Assembly: GCA_018985225.1 (NCBI GenBank)
Contig: JADGIF010000063.1
Span: 1 to 23,997, forward strand
Length of the DNA stretch: 23,997 nt
DNA from: Amoeboradix gromovi
Taxonomy: Eukaryota; Sanchytriomycota; Sanchytriomycetes; Sanchytriales; Sanchytriaceae
Reading direction: 5' to 3'
Every line of letters starts with the position of its first letter. The first letter of the stretch is position 1. A program made the translations under genes and the position numbers. Positions 1-6,477 of this stretch are shown here, in pieces. The notes below the pieces were generated by a model. That model was not told the origin of the DNA, searched no databases, and saw only the letters and a list, made by a program, of their open reading frames with translations.

Positions 1-169
1 AATAAGCTGTGGCCTAAAGAACAGGCGATAGGATGTACACTTGAGTTTGACTAGGACACCGTTTTGAACGTTTTTGTAGAGTATGCTTGATGATATGACG
101 TTAATCTTTTTCAGATGAAGCCTGAGAGAATCTGAAAAGAAGTTAAAAGAGATATTGAGTGAATATTAT

Positions 170-1027
170 TTATTGCAAATGCTCATTGCTATTGATTTTT
201 AAAGCTATAAACACATAAATGGTATCTTGAAAGCCATAAACAGAGGCCCAGTAGTGTCGCTTGTAAAAGAAGCAATGGGAGTGAACCACACTATCATTCA
301 AAGGCAAAGATGGTGAATTAGGATCTATGAGACTCTCTCTCGATACAAGGTTGTACATCTTTTGGTGCAAAAAATACAGCTCAGGCGAATTAGGTTCTAA
401 ATCATTGTAAAGAGACTTCAATATGTCCTTGAAAGGTTCAATCTGCACTAAAAAGGTTGGTACGTCCCACTTTGAGGCGGGTAACTTGAATTCCTCAACT
501 TGAAATTCATTAATACAGGTGTTAGAGTGCAAGATTAGAGGCATGTAGTACAATGTGCTGTGCAACAGTTGGGAGATTAATATACGAAGCAATCTACCAT
601 GTGCAATGACAGCAACTTTTTTGCAGTGGGTGGAATCCTTTAGTATTCTAAACAAGCCAGCGATAGATCTGTTTCTCACCTGGTTAGGGGACTCTCCGCC
701 CTCTGATTTGCAGTCGAAGTTACCATTCTGCCATTCTGATAGTATACTTGTAAGATTAGGGCTTTTACGATTTTCATAAATACCCCAGTGAATCTCATTT
801 AGTTCTTTGTATATGTTCATATGCATATTAAGAGCTAGTGCGGTTTCTTTAGTTCTTTTTAATCCTGTTACCGCTAGATATTCGACACCTTGAAGAGCAT
901 TGCATAGCAATTCTGCTTGTTTTCTACCAGTATCATTTAAAGATGCATCTACTCCTTGTCCTTGCAGAATCTTATTTTTATTTAATTCTGTCTCACCGTG
1001 TCGGCATAAATAAAGTGTTCGGCCCAT
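170..1027 (-). CDS. Histidine phosphatase / phosphoglycerate-mutase-like protein with unusual C-terminal extension
   Basis: This is a member of the phosphoglycerate-mutase-like histidine phosphatase superfamily. Residues 9-12 are the RHGE phosphohistidine motif, R58-T59 belongs to the phosphate pocket (LKRTKETA), E78 fits the acid/base position, and A142-H143-G144 is the second catalytic histidine motif. The core (residues 1 to about 185) resembles small broad-specificity phosphatases such as yeast YOR283W, so a phosphomonoesterase acting on small sugar or glycerate phosphates is likelier than glycolytic mutase; the substrate is inferred. About 95 residues after the core match nothing I recognise and are longer than in small family members. 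The start is the ATG directly before the first beta strand (MGRTLYLCRHGE), leaving no room for a targeting peptide, so it is probably cytosolic. It is transcribed away from the complex I gene to its right. Confidence 0.85.
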   Translation of the reverse strand: MGRTLYLCRHGETELNKNKILQGQGVDASLNDTGRKQAELLCNALQGVEYLAVTGLKRTKETALALNMHMNIYKELNEIHWGIYENRKSPNLTSILSEWQNGNFDCKSEGGESPNQVRNRSIAGLFRILKDSTHCKKVAVIAHGRLLRILISQLLHSTLYYMPLILHSNTCINEFQVEEFKLPASKWDVPTFLVQIEPFKDILKSLYNDLEPNSPELYFLHQKMYNLVSRESLIDPNSPSLPLNDSVVHSHCFFYKRHYWASVYGFQDTIYVFIALKINSNEHLQ

Positions 1028-1303
1028 ATTTTGTTTTGAAAAACAATTGAAATAAAATCTTTATCCCGCTCTGAGCATTGATCTTAGTAAAGACCCAGAC
1101 AATCAAAAGCTTTGCAGTCAGCCCATATTTGTTAAGGGTATTGAACATTACTCGTAACGCCAAGTTTTTGCAAATCTGGAAGCAGTTTTAATAAAAATCT
1201 TGATTATTATCTATTTACTGTTTTATGAAAATAAAAGCAGTCATTGCATCCACTCAAATCCAAAAAAGTTTTAAACTTATTAACAAAATCTTCAAATCAT
1301 TGA
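1028..1303. other. Intergenic region between divergent genes
   Basis: This AT-rich stretch lies between the start of the phosphatase gene (-) and the small ORF and ESSS gene (+). It must hold the promoters for both directions. I see no repeat, RNA gene or further reading frame in it. Confidence 0.5.
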
Positions 1304-1477
1304 ATGTCTACTAAAAATGGTGAAAAACCAAGTTTGCGTGGAAAAGATGAAGGCAAATTATTTCTACTAGCTTATGATCAATTGAAAATGGTATTTTTTC
1401 TATATAAATTAGATACTCTAGTTTTTAAAGTGGATCTCTCAAAAATGATTGTAAAACAAACGGAATGTCGTTACTGA
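1304..1477 (+). CDS. Possible 57-codon small ORF overlapping the start of the ESSS gene
   Basis: An ATG-to-TGA frame of 57 codons begins MSTKNGEKPSLRG and ends VKQTECRY. The stop lies 13 bp inside the ESSS coding region, in another frame. The middle (EGKLFLLAYDQLK, then VDLSKM) faintly recalls short Myb/SANT-like helices seen in fungal small proteins, but the match is too weak to name. A GT...AG segment of 22 nt sits after the first 29 codons (near 1391-1412), yet removing it would cause an immediate stop, so it is probably not an intron. It could be a small gene, an upstream ORF that restrains ESSS translation, or chance. Protein homologues in related species would decide. Confidence 0.22.
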   Translation: MSTKNGEKPSLRGKDEGKLFLLAYDQLKMVFFLYKLDTLVFKVDLSKMIVKQTECRY

Positions 1478-1752
1478 GATCTTTCAGGGTCTCTAAGATA
1501 ATGCGAGCAAGCCATGGCCCTCAAAACTTTGAGGAACCCTACGGATTTTTGTTTAATCAAGTTGGCAAAGCAGAGAGAGAATGGTGGGAGATACCATTTT
1601 ACGTATTTATGGGATCCATCGTTGCATTTGGAGTAGCTTGGAATTTAAAACCGGATACATCTCTGCAAAGTTGGGCGAAAATAAAAGCGCAGGAAAGACT
1701 GGTTCAAGGCAAGTTCATCTCTGGTGAAGAATTGAAAAGAATTGGAGAATAA
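1465..1752 (+). CDS. NDUFB11: NADH:ubiquinone oxidoreductase (complex I) ESSS / NDUFB11-type subunit
   Basis: This is an accessory membrane-arm subunit of mitochondrial complex I. The 95-aa protein has the family layout: a short basic N-terminus that could be a presequence, then EPYGFLFNQVG matching the conserved GYLFNE-type block, an acidic/tryptophan patch (EREWWEIPFY), one membrane span (about residues 48-62) and the family ending KPDT...WAK..AQERL. The length fits the mature subunit. The start is the first ATG in frame; a second at 1501 would drop the basic leader. Its presence indicates the organism keeps complex I, unlike Saccharomyces and known microsporidia. AATAAA overlaps the stop codon at 1748-1753, and the convergent SmF gene ends 18 bp away. 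The call rests on remembered motifs of a small protein, so the paralogue name is moderate. Confidence 0.72.
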   Translation: MSLLRSFRVSKIMRASHGPQNFEEPYGFLFNQVGKAEREWWEIPFYVFMGSIVAFGVAWNLKPDTSLQSWAKIKAQERLVQGKFISGEELKRIGE

Positions 1753-1770
1753 ATTGTTTATTCTATGTAG
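1753..1770. terminator. Shared 18-bp 3' end of convergent ESSS and SmF genes
   Basis: Only 18 bp separate the two stop codons. AATAAA at 1748-1753 overlaps the ESSS stop. The opposite-strand AATAAA (plus-strand TTTATT at 1757-1762) lies just after the SmF stop. Both mRNAs must therefore end inside the opposing gene or within this gap. Confidence 0.5.
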
Positions 1771-2007
1771 CTATTCTGTGTTGCTTCGTTTTGAAATGTA
1801 CTGTATGTTATTACATCTTATAAATGCGTGTCCAATAGGACCAATTTCTTTTTTACTTGAAAACTCTACCGCATCTACTAATTCTATATTAAAATAGGAG
1901 TCGAATGATTTTAATATTCCCTGATAATACAAATTCCATTTTAGTTGCACCTTGATCTGCTTATCTATGCAATTCGTTAAGAATGGTCGAGGATTGAGAA
2001 TGTCCAT
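1771..2007 (-). CDS. SMX3: Small nuclear ribonucleoprotein F (SmF)
   Basis: SmF is one of the seven Sm proteins that form a ring around the Sm site of U1, U2, U4 and U5 snRNAs. The 78-aa protein has the full Sm fold. Sm1 contains NPRPFL, then VQLKW...YQGILKSFDSYFNIEL; Sm2 contains GHAFIRCNNIQYI. The KW in strand 2 and the IRCNN rather than IRGNN in Sm2 favour SmF over LSm6. Length is typical. The start is the only ATG before the N-terminal helix, and no intron is evident. It converges on the complex I gene with 18 bp between stops. Together with RSE1 further right it shows the organism runs a conventional spliceosome although its genes here lack introns. Confidence 0.88.
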   Translation of the reverse strand: MDILNPRPFLTNCIDKQIKVQLKWNLYYQGILKSFDSYFNIELVDAVEFSSKKEIGPIGHAFIRCNNIQYISKRSNTE

Positions 2008-2391
2008 TCTCCAGGTTTAGCAATCAAGAAAGCAAAACAAATGGGACATCATATTCATATCATTTAGAATGATTTATGATCATATAAATTAGTGGGTGTA
2101 CCACATACGATTAAATTGGCTCATAAGACAATATTTTCTAAATCCAAAATGGTGTTAACAACGGCAATTCATTAAATTATGTCAGGCGAGTACCCATGGC
2201 TATTAGCTTGGAAATTTGAGTACTTGGTGACGTTTTGCAGCCTATTAGTAGAATTCTTTGCTATGTAAGTGACTTTTTGAAGGAGAAATTTAGAATTGCT
2301 GGTTCAGTCGTGTATTGAGATGTTGCAGATTCTGGATAAAACTTTACTAATCCTTGGTTTTGGAAAGAGTAGATTCTATAAACATGTTTAT
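2008..2391. other. Intergenic region without recognised gene
   Basis: This 384-bp gap lies upstream of SmF and downstream of the protease gene. No frame of useful length is present. It contains a 16-nt word (2111-2126, TTAAATTGGCTCATAA) that recurs exactly at 17111-17126. Around 2315-2335 a weak match to the sequence just after the Fanzor tail at 5780-5800 (GATGTTGCAGATTCTGGA versus GATGTTACAGATTTGGAA) hints at a very old element remnant. Confidence 0.4.
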
Positions 2392-3543
2392 TTAACTTAA
2401 TACGAAGTGTAGAGTTTGATATAAAAACTTGAAATAATCTTGGAAAACCAAGTGTGGAAAATATTGCAAGAGTGAGATGCTAAATGCATACACTGCCGAG
2501 GCAGTTATCCACCTCTTTTTCTTATTTTCTGGCAAGGTTAACTTAATCGTGGCATCTTTGACATCTATCATTCTATAGCATGTCGTATTTGCAAAGCCAA
2601 AAACTTTAATTTTTACTTCTGGATCCCATTTTGAAGTATATCCCAAAGATTTTAAGACTGGCAATACACTTCTAACTCCCCTGTACTTGTCTGTAACCAC
2701 AGTTTCGGGATTCATCAATGGCAAAATATTAGACCCTTTATATTCTATAGAATGGGAGATAAGATTACCATTAATACTAGAAACATCGTTAGCTGTGTAA
2801 ACATAAAACTTAATTAAATCTCTACTTTCGAAAATACAAGACCCCGGGGCAGATAGATATTGTTCAATTTTTCTTTGAGAAAAAGAGTCTATGAACGTCA
2901 AAGACAATTTTTTCAACGCATCTGGATACACATTATCACTGTATTTGGCACAAACATTGTAATCTCTAATCAATTCAGATAACTGATTACCGTCACATGT
3001 GATAAAGTGGTCAAAAATTGTGGGTTGCGAAAAAATAAGAGATTTGTCTTTGGAAGGACTGCCATCATATATTAAATCAGGCGAGATTCCATTTTCTGTA
3101 ACTATACTACTAATAAAGCCTAATCCGTGCATCAGTTCATGTGCAATTACAAATTTAAAATCTTTATCACCACTTTCAAAGTTCCACCTTCCAATTCTGT
3201 CAACTATTTCAATGTATACATCGCTATCTGTGTCTTTAAGAGGAATATATTGTTTAGTCAAAGATCTAGGGAATAAATACATTCCTAAGCTTGTGTCCAG
3301 TAATATCATCTTAGAAGGTTTTGAAAAGCCTAGAACTTTAGAGTCGCTAGCCTCGATCATATCCAATGAGGTCATTTTAAAATCGATTCTAATCTTTGAA
3401 CTCACAACTATTGTCTCGGCGTAGTCGTCCAGTACTTGCTGTATCCTACTTAAAAACAGGTCACATCTGTTTATGCAGTTGAAGTACAGTTGGAAAACAG
3501 AGTTTTCAAATGATATGGCAAAAATCGCAACTACTGCAATCAT
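2392..3543 (-). CDS. Secreted metzincin-like zinc metalloprotease
   Basis: A 383-aa protein whose hydrophobic N-terminus (MIAVVAIFAISFENSVFQ) looks like a signal peptide or anchor. Zinc site: H135-E136-L-M-H139 followed by GLGF; further on, ILPLMNPE (residues 273-280) followed by the D...L..LGY helix resembles a metzincin Met-turn. The third zinc ligand is not in the usual HExxHxxGxxH place; H264, just before the Met-turn segment, is a candidate as in leishmanolysin-type enzymes with an insertion. Cysteines are scattered, as in secreted proteins, and the last 40 residues are basic then hydrophobic and could be a membrane anchor. The frame extends 10 codons upstream but only from TTG, so I take the ATG at 3543. 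A secreted or surface protease is a reasonable role; the exact peptidase family is not settled. Confidence 0.68.
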   Translation of the reverse strand: MIAVVAIFAISFENSVFQLYFNCINRCDLFLSRIQQVLDDYAETIVVSSKIRIDFKMTSLDMIEASDSKVLGFSKPSKMILLDTSLGMYLFPRSLTKQYIPLKDTDSDVYIEIVDRIGRWNFESGDKDFKFVIAHELMHGLGFISSIVTENGISPDLIYDGSPSKDKSLIFSQPTIFDHFITCDGNQLSELIRDYNVCAKYSDNVYPDALKKLSLTFIDSFSQRKIEQYLSAPGSCIFESRDLIKFYVYTANDVSSINGNLISHSIEYKGSNILPLMNPETVVTDKYRGVRSVLPVLKSLGYTSKWDPEVKIKVFGFANTTCYRMIDVKDATIKLTLPENKKKRWITASAVYAFSISLLQYFPHLVFQDYFKFLYQTLHFVLS

Positions 3544-3790
3544 GGGGTAATTTGGGACAACTCTAGACTTCAATTCATTAAATCATTTATCCCGGTTACA
3601 TTACTCTTGTTGCAACAATAGTTTTTTTCTAAGACACTTCCAATCGGATAAAATTCGATATTCTTTTTTTTCATCTGTTGAGGTTGGTCCAAGTCTCAAG
3701 ATCCTGAATATCTCGATTTTAAAGAAATAGCTAAAAATGCAGAAACACTCTTCTACGGTCATAATATGGTCTAAAGATAGAGATACTGAT
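3544..3790. other. Upstream of protease gene; possible left part of a Fanzor-family remnant
   Basis: No coding frame is evident. The region should contain the protease promoter. Segments around 3585-3612 and 3645-3680 (including TCGATATTCTT at 3655-3665) show short matches, in the same order, to sequence upstream of the other Fanzor-family remnants near 5247-5257 and, more weakly, near 11710-11815. This could be an old left end of that element. Confidence 0.3.
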
Positions 3791-4035
3791 CAAAGGGAAA
3801 GACATTGGCGGAATGTGATGAAGCAATTACTGCTCAAACGTGTACAACGGTGGAACTATAAAGAGACGCAACTTGGAGAAGTATTACTGCACAAACTGTC
3901 TTCAACTAGCAGATAGAGACAATATGGCATCAAGAAAATTGTACTTGAAGTCTACCTTCCATATGCAATACAACCTCATTTCATTGGAAGCGTGAGCAAC
4001 CAATGTAATGGAGCTACTGGAATTGTTAATATGTC
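3791..4035 (+). pseudogene. Decayed Fanzor/TnpB-family transposon gene, 3' fragment (copy 1)
   Basis: This is a broken copy of the RuvC-III/zinc-finger end of a TnpB/Fanzor protein. In frame it gives LAECDEAITAQTCT, then a one-base frameshift near 3860, then LEKYYCTNCLQLADRDNMAS. The second C-x2-C knuckle and the DRDNMA motif survive; the first knuckle has lost its second cysteine. It aligns along its length with the better copy at 5465-5765, including the start of the conserved tail (GCGTGAGCAACCA at 3990-4002). The upstream RuvC-I and RuvC-II parts are not recognisable, so it cannot encode a nuclease. Family assignment is from the zinc-knuckle and DRD-N/M-A motifs. Confidence 0.7.
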
Positions 4036-4578
4036 CTAAACCGGGACTTGGCGAGATTGCGGGAAAAAATAAGGCTTTACTCGAGACTATCTCATAGCAA
4101 GAGCCCATTTAGGCGTCTGATACCGGCTAGTCATATAAACTCGTTGAATAAGGTTACCTTGGCTCTAGCCATTGCAGGAGCCAAATTCAAATTTCATTAT
4201 AATACTATAAGAATTCTAGTCTTGAGCGAAGTCAACAATATCTTGAGCTCTATGCGGTAACAGGCAAACTTTTTAAAAATCAAACACAGATGTCTAAAAA
4301 TTTGCGCCAGCAAGACACAACAACTTTAAAAGATGGGGTTACATGAATTTTACTATAGGCTCGAAATTTTGGCTGTCTTACAAAACGGTACTTGCTCTAC
4401 TAAAACTTGACAAACATTTTAAATTATGTCCCAAAAAGTAAATATAGTCAAATAGAAATATCCCATACTTATGACCTATGCTCTAGACTGTAAGCTATTA
4501 CCACTATTTTTCTTCTTTCTAGTAACCTATCTCAAGATTGTTGAGTAGTTTCTATCAATCGAAGGTTGTTCTAACATG
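4036..4578. other. Intergenic sequence, nothing recognised
   Basis: This stretch of about 540 bp separates Fanzor-family copy 1 from the TIR element. A plus-strand frame of about 70 codons (4048-4260) begins only at TTG, has no recognisable motif and is not conserved in the other copies. No RNA gene is apparent. Confidence 0.4.
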
Positions 4579-4604
4579 TGAGACATCAAATATAAAAACT
4601 GTAC
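4579..4604 (+). repeat. Left terminal inverted repeat of TIR element copy 1
   Basis: It begins TGAGACATCAAATATAAAAA and pairs with 5013-5038 in reverse complement with four mismatches. Confidence 0.65.
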
Positions 4605-5012
4605 AACTTTCTGTAACAACTTGAGCATTATTTAAGAGGCGAGTGGATATTCAGCTAGTTGCGGAGTTGACGAGTATAAAAGGAAAATAAATATTCTGTA
4701 CAGCTATTCTCTTACTCTTTCATCCAATCTTTATTACAAATAAAATATCACTATTACCCTGTAAAAACTAGAATAGATAAGAGTAATGATGTTAGTATAA
4801 CATTACCAAATGGCTCTAGAAAAGAGTACCGTCTAAGAAAATGCACCTTTTGCTTACATGCTCAAAGACCTCATATATTGGAACGAGGTGCAAGGTCTTC
4901 TAGTTTTATTTTGAAAAGAGGAATACAATCAATGAAAGAATCTTTGTATAACAGAAGATCTTTTATTAATGACAGCATTTCCTCCGTATGGTGCACCTTT
5001 AAAAACGAGTTA

Positions 5013-5038
5013 GTCTAGTTTTTATATTTGGTGTCCCA
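5013..5038 (-). repeat. Right terminal inverted repeat of TIR element copy 1
   Basis: It ends TTTTTATATTTGGTGTCCCA. It is the reverse complement of the left end with four mismatches, and is nearly identical to both ends of the element at 21707-22116. Confidence 0.65.
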
Positions 5039-5040
5039 TA

Positions 5041-5165
5041 TATCGTTGTTCAATCCCGCCTCAAGCTGTTAAAAGCATGAGTAGCCACTTTAATGAATCG
5101 ACTATCTTTTTTAGTTGCTCAGTCAAAATTCTTGATTTGCTAGAAAAGCAGCTCGATTGTTTTCT
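5041..5165 (+). repeat. Diverged Fanzor-family tail (solo copy)
   Basis: This is homologous to the tail after the zinc finger of the copy at 5388-5765. A 15-nt block (TTCAATCCCGCCTCA) is identical at 5049-5063 and 5654-5668, and later blocks (ATGAGTAGCCACT; ATTCTTGATTTGCTAGAAA) follow in the same order. No zinc-finger coding precedes it: the TIR element ends two bases before it, suggesting insertion or deletion at this junction. Confidence 0.6.
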
Positions 5166-5239
5166 TGAATAAATCATTATTGCGAATTTGTATATATTTT
5201 TGTATCATTTCAAGACTTTTCCAGATTATTCTAATAGCT

Positions 5240-5765
5240 TAAATACTCGATATTCTTCCTTTTCGCAAATGGTAAATGGAACAAATAGATGTAATCCTGA
5301 ACATGTCAAATCTAAAGAAATAATTAGCAGGTACAGCATACAAAGACAAATGATCTTATATACTTACCCTCGTTCAATACGAGCCAGATGCTAAGTAGCT
5401 TGTCGAGAAAGGTCGCAAGATATATGGCTACGATGTCCCATTACGCATTCAAGGAACGCTTGAAGTTCAAGTGTAAGCAAAGAGGAAAGACGATGGCCGA
5501 ATGCAATGAATCATTTACTAGTCAGACATGTACAAGGTGTGGTACTCTAAAGAAAACCAATTTGGAAACTTACACCTGTACAAAGTGTCATTTGAAGATA
5601 GATAGAGACCATATGGCTGCAAGGAACATATACATCAAGTATATGCATCCTTATTCAATCCCGCCTCAGGGTAGTGAAAGCGTGAGCAATCACTGTAACG
5701 GAGAAACTTGCATTAGTTTCTCTGTGGAAATTCTCGATTTTCTCGGAAATCAGGACTTTTAACGA
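5240..5765 (+). pseudogene. Fanzor/TnpB-family RNA-guided nuclease gene, 3' part with intact zinc finger (copy 2)
   Basis: This is the best copy in the window. An open frame of 124 codons (5388-5762) encodes FKERLKFKCKQRGKTMAEC, then NESFTSQTC48TRC51, C64TKC67, and D72RD74HMAARNIYIKY. This is the C-terminal RuvC-III plus zinc-ribbon of TnpB/Fanzor proteins (E-x-yTSqtC-x2-C ... C-x2-C ... DRD-x-x-A-x-NI). The usual N after DRD-x is M here. Upstream, 5250-5390 has fragments (EHVKSKEI) shared with the copy near 22440, but RuvC-I and RuvC-II are absent, so the protein is truncated (full proteins are over 350 aa) and very unlikely to cut DNA. The frame continues through the conserved tail, where the other copies have stops, so the last 35 codons are probably not native. 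Confidence 0.78.
5654..5765 (+). ncRNA. Candidate structured RNA: three-hairpin tail of the Fanzor-family element
   Basis: Directly after the zinc-finger coding lie three potential hairpins. The first is GTGA-GCAA-TCAC at 5682-5693, with a GNRA-type tetraloop. The second is GAGAAACT-TGCATT-AGTTTCTC at 5701-5722, 8 perfect pairs. The third is GATTT-TCTCGG-AAATC at 5736-5751. The tail recurs in all family copies in this window. In bacterial TnpB and eukaryotic Fanzor systems the guide (omega) RNA scaffold sits at this position, overlapping or following the ORF 3' end. Function as a guide scaffold is inference; the hairpins are seen by eye, not by folding software. Confidence 0.42.
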
Positions 5766-6206
5766 GGAGGTGTAGCAAACTATGGGATGTTACAGATTTG
5801 GAACTACCAAAATAGCATCTTTCCACTAAGCGTATATCGGTTTCTTGTTCAAAATACCACGGCAGTCCATGCTTTTGTTCTTGCCTTTGCCATAAGCAAA
5901 GTAAATGGCTTTTTATCACATTTTGTATTCCCAGCCAACATATCTCCTAATGTTCTTTGCATCAAATCCGCTGATTTTCGCTCAAATCTGAGGCCCTTTC
6001 TTTAATTCCCTTGTGCCATGTCCAGATCTTAGCAATGGCAACTGTACATTCTGAATATGATAATTAATGTTGCATAACAGTTTAGGAACAGACTGGTCGC
6101 TATTACAGCCGAGGAGAACATTAGAACTATTTTGCTTACTTAAGAGCCTACTCTAGTCGTGTTTTCTAGTGTTAATGATGATTTTAGTACTATACTGGTC
6201 TAAAAT
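5766..6206. other. Intergenic sequence with no supported gene
   Basis: Short open frames exist on both strands (for example 5787-6005 plus) but none carries a recognisable motif or a family resemblance. The reverse-strand frame at 5713-5919 runs antisense through the Fanzor tail. The region may contain further decayed mobile sequence. Confidence 0.4.
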
Positions 6207-6214
6207 TTGTATCT

Positions 6215-6252
6215 AAAATTTTTGGGTACTTCTTTGGCAAATTTTTTGGGTA
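6215..6252 (+). repeat. Short tandem direct repeat upstream of the MOB1 region
   Basis: AAAATTTTTGGGTA (6215-6228) is repeated as AAATTTTTTGGGTA (6239-6252), about 24 bp apart. It could be a promoter element for the small ORF or MOB1, or chance in AT-rich sequence. Confidence 0.3.
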
Positions 6253-6320
6253 GTGATAAAATAACTTTTACTTTTAGTCGTTCTTACTCTCTCCTGTCAA
6301 GTTTTCACATAACCACCAAG

Positions 6321-6455
6321 ATGTCACTTGACTCTCATAAATTAATCAAAGCTATGAATTCTCCTAATTATCAATGGAATGCCACCTATAATATGGATTG
6401 GATGTTGGTAAATCTATTAGAAACTGCTCACTCAAAATTAGTTTATAGAAGCTGA
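6321..6455 (+). CDS. Possible 44-codon small protein upstream of MOB1
   Basis: The frame starts at ATG (context ACCACCAAGATGT) and encodes MSLDSHKLIKAMNSPNYQWN, continuing to HSKLVYRS. Its stop is 22 bp before the MOB1 ATG. The composition (N, Y, W, amphipathic C-terminal half) looks protein-like, but I do not recognise the family. The frame can be extended upstream to TTG codons only. It could be a real small gene, a regulatory upstream ORF of MOB1, or chance. MOB1 itself needs no extra 5' exon, since its N-terminus is complete. Confidence 0.33.
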   Translation: MSLDSHKLIKAMNSPNYQWNATYNMDWMLVNLLETAHSKLVYRS

Positions 6456-6477
6456 AACACCGATATATACTAAGCAG

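Larger units (their letters stand above)
4579..5038 (+). mobile_element. 460-bp element with 26-bp terminal inverted repeats (copy 1), degenerate ORF inside
   Basis: The left end (4579-4604, TGAGACATCAAATATAAAAA...) and the right end (5013-5038) are imperfect inverted repeats of 26 bp, matching at 22 positions when one is reverse-complemented. A second copy lies in reverse at 21707-22116, matching both ends and the interior. The interior holds a frame of about 110 codons without a good start (about 4677-5020) that includes TLPNGSRKEYRLRKCTFC, a C-x2-C zinc-knuckle-like segment. It may be the C-terminus of a transposase (piggyBac-like enzymes end in such cysteine domains) or a Fanzor-type end; I cannot say which. 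No clear target-site duplication is visible. The element abuts a Fanzor-family tail at 5041. Confidence 0.6.

Noticed and set aside
1-169. Possible 3' end of another gene at the left edge, with an intron-like GTATGC...TTTTTCAG at about 82-115
   Set aside because: The only open frame from the edge stops at 52-54 with no recognisable motif, and the putative exon after the intron-like segment is a few codons. Nothing supports a gene call.
4048-4260. 70-codon plus-strand frame after Fanzor copy 1
   Set aside because: It starts at TTG, has no recognisable motif, and does not recur with the other copies.
5713-5919. 68-codon minus-strand frame over the Fanzor tail
   Set aside because: It runs antisense through the repeat tail, has no motif, and is not open in other tail copies.
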